From the NCBI GenBank assembly GCA_002397315.1, contig DHAE01000016.1:10938-74937 (forward strand): 64,000 nucleotides of DNA, in the 5' to 3' direction. This DNA is from Comamonadaceae bacterium UBA4962 (GTDB lineage: Bacteria > Pseudomonadota > Gammaproteobacteria > Burkholderiales > Burkholderiaceae_C). Positions 25,501 through 33,042 of the stretch are shown one piece after another (the first letter of the stretch is position 1; the number at the start of each line of letters is the position of its first letter). Position numbers and translations under genes: made by a program. The notes under the pieces are model-generated. The model saw only the letters and a program-made list of their open reading frames with translations. It did not search any database and had not been told where the DNA came from.

Positions 25501-26591
25501 TCCTTGCGCACGATGGCGCGTACAACGCCAATCTGTCCCTGCACGGCACCGGCTTCGAGGTGGAAACCGACGCCACCATCAACCGCCGGCCGCTGCCGTG
25601 GCGCCCCCAGCCGGTGGTGCTGGCGCTGGCCGCCGACCACTCCGGCTGCGGCCACTACCGCGTGATGGAGCCGGTGCGCGCCATGGATGCCAGCGGCATC
25701 GCCGATGCGCGTTTCGCCGGGCGCTATTTCACGCCCGAGGAACTGCACCGGCTGCGGCCCGACACCCTGGTGCTGCAGCGCCAGGTGACCGAAGAGCAGC
25801 TGCGGCTCATCCAGCGCATCAAGCGCCTGTGCCCGGTGTTCATGGTGGCCGAGCTGGACGATTACCTGCCCAACCTGCCCCTCAAGAACACGCACCGCCA
25901 TGAAATGCCCAAGGACGTGATGCGGCAGCTGCACCGCTCCATCGGCATGATGGACCGGTTCATCGTGTCGACCGACGCCCTCGCCGAAGCGCTGAAAGGG
26001 TTGCATCCGGACACCCGGGTCGTGCAGAACCGCCTGCCGCCGCGCTGGTGGCGCGGCCTGCAGGCCAGCCGCCGCACGGGCGGGCGGCCGCGCGTGGGCT
26101 GGGCGGGCGGCATCAGCCACCAGGGCGACCTGGAACTGATCGCCGATGTGGTGAAGGAGCTGCACCGCGAGGTGGACTGGATCTTCTTCGGGATGTGCCC
26201 GGACCGCATCAAGCCCTACGTGCGGGAATACCACGGCCCGGTACCGATCGAGCGCTACCCCGCCATGCTCGCCAGCCTGAACCTGGATCTGGCGCTCGCC
26301 CCGCTGGAGCAGAACCTCTTCAATGAATGCAAGAGCAACCTGCGGCTGCTGGAATACGGCGCGTGCGGCTATCCGGTGATCGCCAGCGATGCGCAGCCCT
26401 ACCGGTGCGGCCTGCCCGTCACCCTGGTGAAGAACCGCTTCAAGGACTGGGTGGACGCCATCCGCGCCCATGTGCAGGACCCGGACGCCGCCGCGCGATC
26501 GGGCGATGCGCTGAAGGCCGCCGTCGCGCGCGACTGGATGCTGGAGGGCGCCCATCTGGACGGCTGGCTGCGCGCCTGGCTGCCGGGCTGA
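22512..26591 (+). CDS. Large multidomain glycosyltransferase, putative flagellin glycosyltransferase
   Basis: A 1359-residue protein with what look like four glycosyltransferase-type modules: a GT4-like module (about 85-440, with GYLSESELVACYHACDIYVD and SSPTTLLEAAACGKPIV), a degenerate GT2-like module (about 520-735), an intact GT2 module (about 740-1000, with SIIIPTKDQFAMVERCVSSL, DNGSTDPS and the LLLLNNDTA acidic site), and a second GT4-like module (about 1035-1359, with HSGCGHYRVMEPVRAM and NLRLLEYGACGYPVI). Such proteins polymerise or attach glycans, and similar large enzymes are found beside flagellin genes. It is last in the island and ends 150 bp before motA. Target and donor are not known. 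Confidence 0.85.
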   Translation: MKPVQFIRDNHARFLHLLEQVRQLVQARQWHEALDAAAECASHAWLQHSGIFASAELESLIAQAGRHLARHVPTRPSRSGGGRRRRLLTIMTSAHSVGGHSRIAWRWCQMDDGSEHTLVLTQQAGAEIPEQLLELQAAGRLTLVRLEQAGWEERIQALQALLAQSDYAVLLTHPHDVLPCAALPAMENPPPVIAVDHASHVFWLGVAITQIALNTATYLLEGRRGIPRQHIGGALLPMNFEHLDRGHATASAVKSAYGIPQEATLLLSAASGYKFWPIEGVSLAAMIGPVLARHPHVHLLAVGVGTPRPWEELQARFPAQVHLQGYLSESELVACYHACDIYVDSLPLSSPTTLLEAAACGKPIVRFAPQDWRGTGFSLEFDCIPPALYLWTTPQAYEADLHRLIGDPDFRRWRGEFGRTAVRLHYSDAAFLYSMEAIYEQADRLPPIQPDPQALDWRCDRVDLLLAQLAHNMALDRQPPAGAQPFLGYTLQEWLARRAPNAAQQRLIDAHWSASAPPGPRFAIAVLCDGRDTAAREATLQSLAEQPYQHVTVSVIAAPPDGRVWALNEWATHSDAQWLCMVEAGTRFMHAGLQALALELQHATDCQCVYADEIVDAGGGQWGTLFRPDVNLDLLLSCPGGMARHWLYRRDVFLSAGGFDPDFAEAPEFDLALRWIAADGIGAIGHVSEPLFVSALPRLAHRPHEIAAIERHLRSRGYERASVDASLPGRYRIHYGHEATPAVSIIIPTKDQFAMVERCVSSLLEKTAYQNYEIILVDNGSTDPSACAWIGGLEAMDDPRIRVLRYPHPFNYSAINNAAARVARGDYLLLLNNDTATLRGDWLDALLNHAQRPEVGIVGAKLLHADGTIQHGGVVLGLRGPADHPFIGLPADAPGYMHRLEVDQNYSAVTAACLMIRRSVYEEVGGLDEEAFKVSYNDVDLCLKVRQAGYLVVWTPHAVVLHEGSVSQKAVDVATQEAKRARFIGEQDAMYQKWLPVLAHDGAYNANLSLHGTGFEVETDATINRRPLPWRPQPVVLALAADHSGCGHYRVMEPVRAMDASGIADARFAGRYFTPEELHRLRPDTLVLQRQVTEEQLRLIQRIKRLCPVFMVAELDDYLPNLPLKNTHRHEMPKDVMRQLHRSIGMMDRFIVSTDALAEALKGLHPDTRVVQNRLPPRWWRGLQASRRTGGRPRVGWAGGISHQGDLELIADVVKELHREVDWIFFGMCPDRIKPYVREYHGPVPIERYPAMLASLNLDLALAPLEQNLFNECKSNLRLLEYGACGYPVIASDAQPYRCGLPVTLVKNRFKDWVDAIRAHVQDPDAAARSGDALKAAVARDWMLEGAHLDGWLRAWLPG

Positions 26592-26615
26592 CCGGCCCGC
26601 GCATACCGATTCCAT

Positions 26616-26642
26616 TCAAGTGTGGCGGGGGTTTTCCGATAC
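26616..26642 (+). promoter_or_regulatory. Sigma-28 promoter for motAB
   Basis: The sequence reads TCAAGTGT-N11-TCCGATAC: six of eight matches in each element to TAAAGTTT and GCCGATAA, with the exact consensus spacer. It lies about 100 bp upstream of motA in the only sizeable gap between the glycosyltransferase and motA. Confidence 0.8.
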
Positions 26643-26741
26643 CACTGATACGATCCGTATCCTCCCCGCCGCCATTCTCGCCGCCACCGCTCTCGACGGT
26701 GGCAGCCGTTCCCTTGCCCTGACCACTCCTCGAGCCCCAGC

Positions 26742-27602
26742 ATGTTCGTCATCATCGGTTACCTCGTCTGCCTGGGGTGCATCTTCGGCGTCTTCATCGC
26801 GCACGGCGGCAACATCTCCGTGGTGCTGCACGCCCTGCCGTTCGAGATCGTCACGATCCTGGGCGGCGCCCTGGGCGCCTTCGTGGTGAACAACCAGCCC
26901 AAGGTGCTGAAGGCCACGATGAAGGCGCTGCCCATGGCGTTCAAGGGCTCCAAATACACCAAGGCGCGCTACATGGAGCTGATGGCCATGCTCTACGACA
27001 TCCTCCAGAAGGCCCGCAAGGAGGGCCTGATGGCGATCGAGAAGGACGTGGAAGCCCCGCACGAATCGGAAATCTTCAAGAAGTACCCCACGGTGGGTTC
27101 CGACCACCACGTGATCGAGTTCACCACCGACTATCTGCGGATGATGGTGTCGGGCAACCTGAACGCGCACGAGATCGAATCGCTGATGGACAGCGAGATC
27201 GAGACGCACCACCAGGAGGCCCATGCGCCCGTGGCGGCCCTGGCCCGGCTGGCCGGCGCCCTGCCCGCCTTCGGCATCGTGGCCGCCGTGCTGGGCGTGG
27301 TGAACACCATGGGTTCGGTGGGCCAGCCGCCCTCGGTGCTCGGCGGGATGATCGGCTCGGCCCTGGTGGGTACGTTCCTCGGGATTCTGCTGGCCTACGG
27401 CGTGGTGGAGCCGCTGGGCGGCCTGGTGGAGCAGAAGCTGGAGGACGCCGCCAAGGAACTCCAGTGCATCAAGACCACCCTGCTGGCCAGCATGCAGGGC
27501 TACAACCCCGCCACGGCCATCGAATTCGGCCGCAAGGTGCTCTTCTCGGGCGACCGCCCCAGCTTCTCGGAGCTGGAAAGCCACGTGAAGGGCAAGAAGT
27601 AA
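26742..27602 (+). CDS. motA: MotA, stator proton channel subunit
   Basis: MotA forms, with MotB, the proton-conducting stator that turns the rotor. The 286-residue protein has four transmembrane helices (N-terminal pair about 2-50; C-terminal pair about 165-220, including LPAFGIVAAVLGVVNTMGS with its conserved proline) and a cytoplasmic loop with the charged residues that contact FliG. Length and sequence are those of the proton-type MotA of enterics and betaproteobacteria. It starts the motAB-cheYZ unit behind a sigma-28 promoter. Confidence 0.96.
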   Translation: MFVIIGYLVCLGCIFGVFIAHGGNISVVLHALPFEIVTILGGALGAFVVNNQPKVLKATMKALPMAFKGSKYTKARYMELMAMLYDILQKARKEGLMAIEKDVEAPHESEIFKKYPTVGSDHHVIEFTTDYLRMMVSGNLNAHEIESLMDSEIETHHQEAHAPVAALARLAGALPAFGIVAAVLGVVNTMGSVGQPPSVLGGMIGSALVGTFLGILLAYGVVEPLGGLVEQKLEDAAKELQCIKTTLLASMQGYNPATAIEFGRKVLFSGDRPSFSELESHVKGKK

Positions 27603-27629
27603 CCCGGGGATCCGCCGGAGGTACACGCC

Positions 27630-28568
27630 ATGGCCGACAAGAAGCTTCAGCCGATCATCATCAAGCGCATCAAGAAGGGCGGGCATGCCGCGCACGGCGG
27701 CGCCTGGAAGATCGCCTATGCCGACTTCGTGACGGCCATGATGGCGTTCTTCCTGCTCATGTGGCTGCTGGGCTCGACGGCCAAGGGCGAGCTGCAGGGG
27801 ATCGCCGCGTACTTTTCGTCGCCGCTCAAGGTGGCGATGCAGGGGGGTGACGGCTCGGGCAACAGCTCCAGCATCATTCCCGGCGGCGGCAACGATCTCT
27901 CCAAGGTGCACGGCCAGGTGCGGCGCTCGGACTCCGACGCGGCCACCAGCCGCCGGACCAACCTCGAGCACGCCCGCGCCGAGCAGGCCCGGCAGGACCA
28001 GATGCGCATCAAGGCGCTGCAGGCCAAGATCGACGCGCTCATCTCGGAAAACCCGCGGCTGAAGGAGTTCAAGTCGCAGATCCGCATCGACGTGACGCCC
28101 GACGGACTGCAGATCCAGATCGTGGACGACCAGAACCGGCCGATGTTCGACAGCGGCAGTGCGTTGGTAAAACCCTACATGCGCGATATTCTTCGGGAAA
28201 TCGGCGCGGCCCTCGGCGGGGTGGAAAACCGCATCAGCCTGGCGGGCCATACCGACGCCGCGCCCTACGGGAACGGCGACCGCGGCTACAGCAACTGGGA
28301 GCTGTCGGCCGACCGCGCCAACGCCTCCCGGCGTGAACTGGTGGCCGCCGGCATGCCGGACGCCAAGCTGGGCCGCGTGGTGGGCCTGGCGGCCAGCGAT
28401 CTGCTGGAGCCCGAGAACCCCCGTTCGCCCGTGAACCGGCGCATCACCATCACCGTCATGACCAAGGAAGCCGAGGAACGGCTGCTGGGCAAGAAAGCCC
28501 CGCAGATCCCTATTTCGGAGCTGGCGGCGGAAAAGCGGGAAAATCCTGCATCGACGCAGCAGCCGTAA
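27630..28568 (+). CDS. motB: MotB, stator anchor protein
   Basis: MotB anchors the stator to peptidoglycan. The 312-residue product has a basic N-terminus, one transmembrane helix with the proton-binding aspartate (Asp32 in AYADFVTAMMAFFLLMWLL), a plug/linker region and the C-terminal OmpA-like domain (about 150-290) with SLAGHTDAAPYGNGDRGYSN and SPVNRRITITVM. A GGAGGT ribosome site lies before the ATG, 27 bp after motA. Confidence 0.96.
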   Translation: MADKKLQPIIIKRIKKGGHAAHGGAWKIAYADFVTAMMAFFLLMWLLGSTAKGELQGIAAYFSSPLKVAMQGGDGSGNSSSIIPGGGNDLSKVHGQVRRSDSDAATSRRTNLEHARAEQARQDQMRIKALQAKIDALISENPRLKEFKSQIRIDVTPDGLQIQIVDDQNRPMFDSGSALVKPYMRDILREIGAALGGVENRISLAGHTDAAPYGNGDRGYSNWELSADRANASRRELVAAGMPDAKLGRVVGLAASDLLEPENPRSPVNRRITITVMTKEAEERLLGKKAPQIPISELAAEKRENPASTQQP

Positions 28569-28634
28569 CGTCTTGTCACCAAAGCGGCTGCCCCTGACAA
28601 TATCTCCTGCAATTTCGACCGAAAGGGTCCCCAC

Positions 28635-29021
28635 GTGACCACTGCCCTTCGCTTTCTGATCGTTGACGACTTCTCCACCATGCGCCGCATCGTGCGCAAT
28701 CTGCTCAAGGAAAGCGGGTTTACCGACGCCGACGAGGCCGAAGACGGCGTCGTGGCGCTGAACAAGCTGCGCAACAGCAAGTTCGACTTCGTGGTCACCG
28801 ACATCAACATGCCCAACATGAACGGGTTCCAGTTGCTGGCCGAGATCAAGAAGGACGACAAGCTCAAGCACCTGCCGGTACTGATGGTCACGGCCGAGGC
28901 CCGCAAGGAAGACATCGTCGCGGCCGCGCAGGGCGGCGCGGCCGGCTACATCGTCAAGCCCTTCACGAAGGCGACGCTGGAAGAGAAAGTCACGCTGATC
29001 CTCAAGAAGCTGGGACTCTGA
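28635..29021 (+). CDS. cheY: CheY, chemotaxis response regulator
   Basis: A stand-alone 128-residue receiver domain. The acidic pair Asp11-Asp12, phospho-acceptor Asp56 (VVTDINMPNMNGFQ), Thr86, Tyr105 and Lys108 are all present, and the overall sequence is very close to enterobacterial CheY. Phosphorylated CheY binds FliM to reverse rotation. The start is a GTG (28635). No cheA, cheW, cheR or cheB lies in the window, so the kinase must be elsewhere. It lies 2 bp before cheZ. Confidence 0.96.
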   Translation: MTTALRFLIVDDFSTMRRIVRNLLKESGFTDADEAEDGVVALNKLRNSKFDFVVTDINMPNMNGFQLLAEIKKDDKLKHLPVLMVTAEARKEDIVAAAQGGAAGYIVKPFTKATLEEKVTLILKKLGL

Positions 29022-29023
29022 CC

Positions 29024-29677
29024 ATGGACACGCCGGACCACAACGCCCCGGACTCCGCGGACGTCCACAACAAGATCGGGCAGCTCACCCGCCAGCTGCA
29101 CGACGCGTTGTCGGAACTGGGCTATGCAGAACAGCTGCGGGGCTCGATGGGCGAATTGCCCGACGCCCAGAGCCGCCTCTCCTACATCGCCCGGCTCACG
29201 GGCGAGGCGGCCGAGAAGGTGCTCAGCCGCGTCGAGCAGGCCAAGGCCCAGCACGACTTCATCGCCGAGGAAACCCGCCGCGTGGTCGCCTCGCTGGTGA
29301 AGGACCCGGTGGCCGCGGTGGCCAAGGGCGAGATCATGAACTTCCTGCACGACGTGGAACGCGTGACCAAGGAAGCCGACGTGCATCTCACCGAAATCAT
29401 GATGGCGCAGGACTTCCACGACCTCACCGGTCAGGTGATCGCGCGCGTGGTGACCCTGGCCGGCACGATCGAGCAGCAGCTGGTGCAGCTGCTCATCCAG
29501 ACGGCGCCCCCCCAGGCCCAGCCCGTGGTGGCCGCAGCCACGGCCGCACCGACCCCGGCCGCGCCGGAACCGCGCCGCGAACACCTCGCCGGCCCGGTGG
29601 TGGATCCGGAGAACACCCCCAACGTCGTCTCCAGCCAGTCGGAAGTCGACGACCTGCTGGCCAGCCTGGGCTTCTGA
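29024..29677 (+). CDS. cheZ: CheZ, CheY-P phosphatase
   Basis: CheZ dephosphorylates CheY-P and resets motor bias. The 217-residue protein keeps the catalytic motif MMAQDFHDLTGQVIARV (Asp133 and Gln137, spaced as the Asp143/Gln147 pair of E. coli CheZ), a long helical hairpin, an Ala/Pro linker and the C-terminal CheY-binding helix SEVDDLLASLGF. It is translationally close-coupled to cheY. Confidence 0.95.
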   Translation: MDTPDHNAPDSADVHNKIGQLTRQLHDALSELGYAEQLRGSMGELPDAQSRLSYIARLTGEAAEKVLSRVEQAKAQHDFIAEETRRVVASLVKDPVAAVAKGEIMNFLHDVERVTKEADVHLTEIMMAQDFHDLTGQVIARVVTLAGTIEQQLVQLLIQTAPPQAQPVVAAATAAPTPAAPEPRREHLAGPVVDPENTPNVVSSQSEVDDLLASLGF

Positions 29678-29726
29678 GCGCCCGGCGGGGGCCGCGCGCC
29701 CGAATAAGCGGCTCCCGGGCCGTCTA

Positions 29727-29761
29727 TTCGCGCTTTAGATTCCGGCCCCCCTCACGACAAT
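29727..29761 (+). promoter_or_regulatory. Candidate flhB promoter with motif shared with flgB
   Basis: The 13-mer TTCGCGCTTTAGA (29727-29739) recurs exactly upstream of flgB (38048-38060). In both places CTTTAG sits where a -35 would be, followed by a 17-base spacer and a -10-like hexamer (GACAAT here). A poor -35 with a shared upstream motif fits an activator-dependent middle-class flagellar promoter. The activator (FlhDC would be expected) is inferred. Confidence 0.5.
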
Positions 29762-29788
29762 TGGCATGACCCCCGCCGTCATGCCACC

Positions 29789-30961
29789 ATGGACTCCTCC
29801 AGCCAAGACAAACAACTCCCCGCGACCGAGCGCAAGCTGCAGCAGGCGCGCAAGGAAGGCCAGGCTGCGCGGTCCCGCGATCTCTCCCACCTCGCCGTCC
29901 TCGGCATGGGTGCCGTCAGCACCTACGCGCTCGCCCCCACCCTGGTCGAGCACCTGCAGCGTGCGATCGCCCACCACCTCGCCTTCAACGCCGAGACGGT
30001 GCACGCCACGGGCTCCATGCTGGAGCGCCTGCAGGACATGACCATCGTCGGCATGGGCGCGAGCCTGGCGTTCGCCGTGCTGACCCTCGTGGCCACCGTG
30101 GCGAGCGCGATCGGCGCGGGCGGATGGGTGTTCACCTTCAAGCCGGTGATGCCCAACTTCACGCGGCTGAACCCGATTTCCGGCTTCGCGAACCTGTTCT
30201 CGAAGCAGCAGATGGTCAACGTGCTGAAGATGGTGCTGATGACCGCCATCCTCGCGGCGGTGGCCTGGAGCTTCATGAGCAGCAGCATCGAGAAGATCGC
30301 CATGCTGGTGCTGCAGCCTTCGCCGGTGGCGCTGCGCTACGTGGCCCAATGGATCGTCGCCGGCATGGGCATGCTGCTGCTGGTGGTGTTCCTCGCCGCG
30401 GTGATCGACGTGCCGCTGCAGGCCTACTTCTTCAAATCGCGGCAGAAGATGTCGCACGAGGAAGTAAAGCAGGAGCACAAGCAGTCCGAGGGCAGCCCCG
30501 AGGTGAAGGGCCGCCAGCGCCAGCGGGCGCGCGACATCGCCAGCCGCGCCAGCCTGGCCAACGTGCCCAAGGCCGACTTCGTGGTGATGAACCCGACCCA
30601 CTATGCCGTGGCGCTGCGCTACGACGAATCCACGATGGGCGCGCCGCAGGTGGTGTCGAAGGGCACGGACCTGCTGGCGTTCAAGATCCGCGAGATCGCC
30701 AACCAGCATTCCGTGCCGGTGCTGCAATCGCCCATGCTGGCCCGCGCGCTCTACGCCAATGCCGAGCTGGAGCAGCCCATTCCGGCCCAACTGTATGCGG
30801 CCGTGGCGCAGATCCTGGCCTATGTCTACCGGCTCAAGGCCGCGCTGCGCGGCGAAGGCCGCATGCCCGACGCCCAGCCCGACCCGTACGTGCCGCCGGA
30901 ACTCGATCCGCACACGAAGGCCGCCCCGTCCGACGTTTCCGCCGCAGGTGACGCGCCATGA
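29789..30961 (+). CDS. flhB: FlhB, export gate specificity switch
   Basis: FlhB is the export-gate protein whose self-cleavage switches specificity from hook to filament. The 390-residue protein has a charged N-terminus (ERKLQQARKEGQAARSRDL), four transmembrane helices (about 35-215), and a cytoplasmic domain with the autocleavage motif NPTH (about 268-271, in VVMNPTHYAVALRY). Its tail after about 355 is Pro/Asp-rich. The stop overlaps the flhA start by 4 bp. Confidence 0.97.
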   Translation: MDSSSQDKQLPATERKLQQARKEGQAARSRDLSHLAVLGMGAVSTYALAPTLVEHLQRAIAHHLAFNAETVHATGSMLERLQDMTIVGMGASLAFAVLTLVATVASAIGAGGWVFTFKPVMPNFTRLNPISGFANLFSKQQMVNVLKMVLMTAILAAVAWSFMSSSIEKIAMLVLQPSPVALRYVAQWIVAGMGMLLLVVFLAAVIDVPLQAYFFKSRQKMSHEEVKQEHKQSEGSPEVKGRQRQRARDIASRASLANVPKADFVVMNPTHYAVALRYDESTMGAPQVVSKGTDLLAFKIREIANQHSVPVLQSPMLARALYANAELEQPIPAQLYAAVAQILAYVYRLKAALRGEGRMPDAQPDPYVPPELDPHTKAAPSDVSAAGDAP

Positions 30962-33042
30962 AGACCCCCACGATCGCCTCCGCCCGCCAGTGGGCGGGCA
31001 CCAATGCCTCCGCGCTGCAGGGCCTCTCGGCTCCGCTGCTGGTGGTCGCCATCCTGGCGCTGATGGTGCTGCCCATCCCCGCATGGCTGCTGGACACCTT
31101 CTTCACGCTCAACATCGCCGTGGCGCTGATGGTGATGATGGTGGCCGCCTACATGCTGCGGCCGCTGGACTTCGCCGCATTCCCATCGGTGCTGCTGCTC
31201 ACCACGCTGATGCGGCTGTCGCTGAACGTGGCCTCCACCCGCGTGGTGCTGCTGGAGGGCCACACCGGCCCCGGCGCGGCCGGCGCGGTGATCGAGGCCT
31301 TCGGCCATTTCCTGATCGGCGGCAATTTCGCGGTGGGCCTGATCGTGTTCGCCATCCTGGTGGTGATCAACTTCGTGGTGGTGACCAAGGGCGCCGAGCG
31401 GATCGCGGAAGTGTCCGCCCGCTTCACGCTGGACGCCATGCCCGGCAAGCAGATGGCGGTGGACGCCGATCTGAGTGCCGGCCTGATCGACGAGAAGGAG
31501 GCCAAGCGCCGCCGCCTCGAGGTGCAGGAAGAGGCCAACTTCTTCGGCTCGATGGACGGTGCCTCGAAGTTCGTGCGCGGCGATGCCGTCGCGGGCATCC
31601 TGATCCTGCTCATCAACATCGTCGGCGGATTCGCGATCGGCATGCTGCAGCACGACCTCTCCGCCGGGCAGGCCGCCAACAGCTACATCCTGCTGGCCGT
31701 GGGCGATGCGCTGGTGGCGCAGATCCCGGGCCTGCTGATCTCGGTGGCCGCCGCCATGGTGGTGTCGCGGGTCGGCAAGGACCAGGACATGGGCCGGCAG
31801 ATCGTGCAGCAGCTCTTCATGTCGCCGCGCGTGCTGGGCGTGGCCGCCGCCATCCTGATCCTGCTGGGCCTGATCCCCGGCATGCCGCACGCCGTGTTCC
31901 TGATCCTGGGCAGCGGCTTCGGCTACGCCGCCTGGCTGCTCTACCAGCGCGCGAACGCGCCCAAGCCGGTCGAGGCGCCCCCGCCCCCCGCGGCGGGCGA
32001 CGGCGAGGCCACCTGGGACGACCTGCAGCCCGTGGACCTGCTCGGCCTGGAGCTGGGCTACCGCCTGATCTCGCTGGTGGACAAGAGCCGCCAGGGCGAC
32101 CTGCTCACCCGCATCAAGGGCGTGCGGCGCAAGTTCGCGCAGGAAGTGGGCTTCCTGCCGCCGGCCGTGCACGTGCGCGACAACCTGGAGCTCAAGCCCA
32201 GCGCCTACCGGATCACGCTGCGCGGCGTGGTGGTGGGCGAAGGCGAGGCCTTCCCGGGCATGTTCCTCGCGATCAACCCCGGCGGCATCAGCACGCCGCT
32301 CATCGGCACGCCGACCACCGACCCGGCGTTCGGCCTGCCGGCCCACTGGATCGACGAACACCAGAAGGAAGCGGCACAAATGGCGGGTTTTACCGTCGTT
32401 GATTCCGAAACCGTCATGGCCACGCATTTGTCACACTTGATGCAAGTGCAGGCCTCGAAGCTTTTGAGCCGCACCGAAACGCAGCAGCTCGTGGAACACG
32501 TCAGCAAGCTGGCCCCCAAGCTCATCGAGGAAGTGGTTCCGAAAATGGTGTCGATCGCAACGTTCCAGAAGGTGCTCCAGCTGCTGCTGGAAGAGTCCGT
32601 GCACATCCGGGACATCCGCACCATCATCGAAACGCTCGCCGAGTACGCGGGCAGCATCTCCGATCCGCTGGAACTGGCGCGCCGCGTGCGCATCGCCCTG
32701 TCGCCGGCCATCGTGCAGCAGATCTACGGTCCCACCCGCGAACTGAGCGTGATCGCCATCGAGCCCGGCCTGGAGCGCCTGCTGGTGCAGGCCCTGGGCA
32801 ATGCCGGCGGCCCCTCGCTCGATCCGGGCGTGGCCGACATCCTCACGCAGAAGGCCGCGGAAGTGGCCATGCGGCAGGAAGAGATGGGCATGCCCGCCTG
32901 CCTGCTCGTGCCCGACGCCATCCGCAACGCCGTCTCGCGCCTCGTGCGCCGCGTCGCCCCCCGACTGCAGGTTCTCGCGCACAGCGAGATCCCTGAAACC
33001 CACACCATCCGCATCGGCCCGATCCTCAAAGGTGCAGCATGA
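30958..33042 (+). CDS. flhA: FlhA, export gate ring protein
   Basis: FlhA forms the nonameric cytoplasmic ring of the export gate that docks chaperone-substrate complexes. The 694-residue protein has eight predicted membrane segments in the first 330 residues, the FHIPEP-type signature region (RLSLNVASTRVVLLEGH, then KGAERIAEVSARFTLDAMPG), and a large cytoplasmic domain ending in THTIRIGPIL. It overlaps flhB and flhF by 4 bp each. Confidence 0.97.
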   Translation: MKTPTIASARQWAGTNASALQGLSAPLLVVAILALMVLPIPAWLLDTFFTLNIAVALMVMMVAAYMLRPLDFAAFPSVLLLTTLMRLSLNVASTRVVLLEGHTGPGAAGAVIEAFGHFLIGGNFAVGLIVFAILVVINFVVVTKGAERIAEVSARFTLDAMPGKQMAVDADLSAGLIDEKEAKRRRLEVQEEANFFGSMDGASKFVRGDAVAGILILLINIVGGFAIGMLQHDLSAGQAANSYILLAVGDALVAQIPGLLISVAAAMVVSRVGKDQDMGRQIVQQLFMSPRVLGVAAAILILLGLIPGMPHAVFLILGSGFGYAAWLLYQRANAPKPVEAPPPPAAGDGEATWDDLQPVDLLGLELGYRLISLVDKSRQGDLLTRIKGVRRKFAQEVGFLPPAVHVRDNLELKPSAYRITLRGVVVGEGEAFPGMFLAINPGGISTPLIGTPTTDPAFGLPAHWIDEHQKEAAQMAGFTVVDSETVMATHLSHLMQVQASKLLSRTETQQLVEHVSKLAPKLIEEVVPKMVSIATFQKVLQLLLEESVHIRDIRTIIETLAEYAGSISDPLELARRVRIALSPAIVQQIYGPTRELSVIAIEPGLERLLVQALGNAGGPSLDPGVADILTQKAAEVAMRQEEMGMPACLLVPDAIRNAVSRLVRRVAPRLQVLAHSEIPETHTIRIGPILKGAA

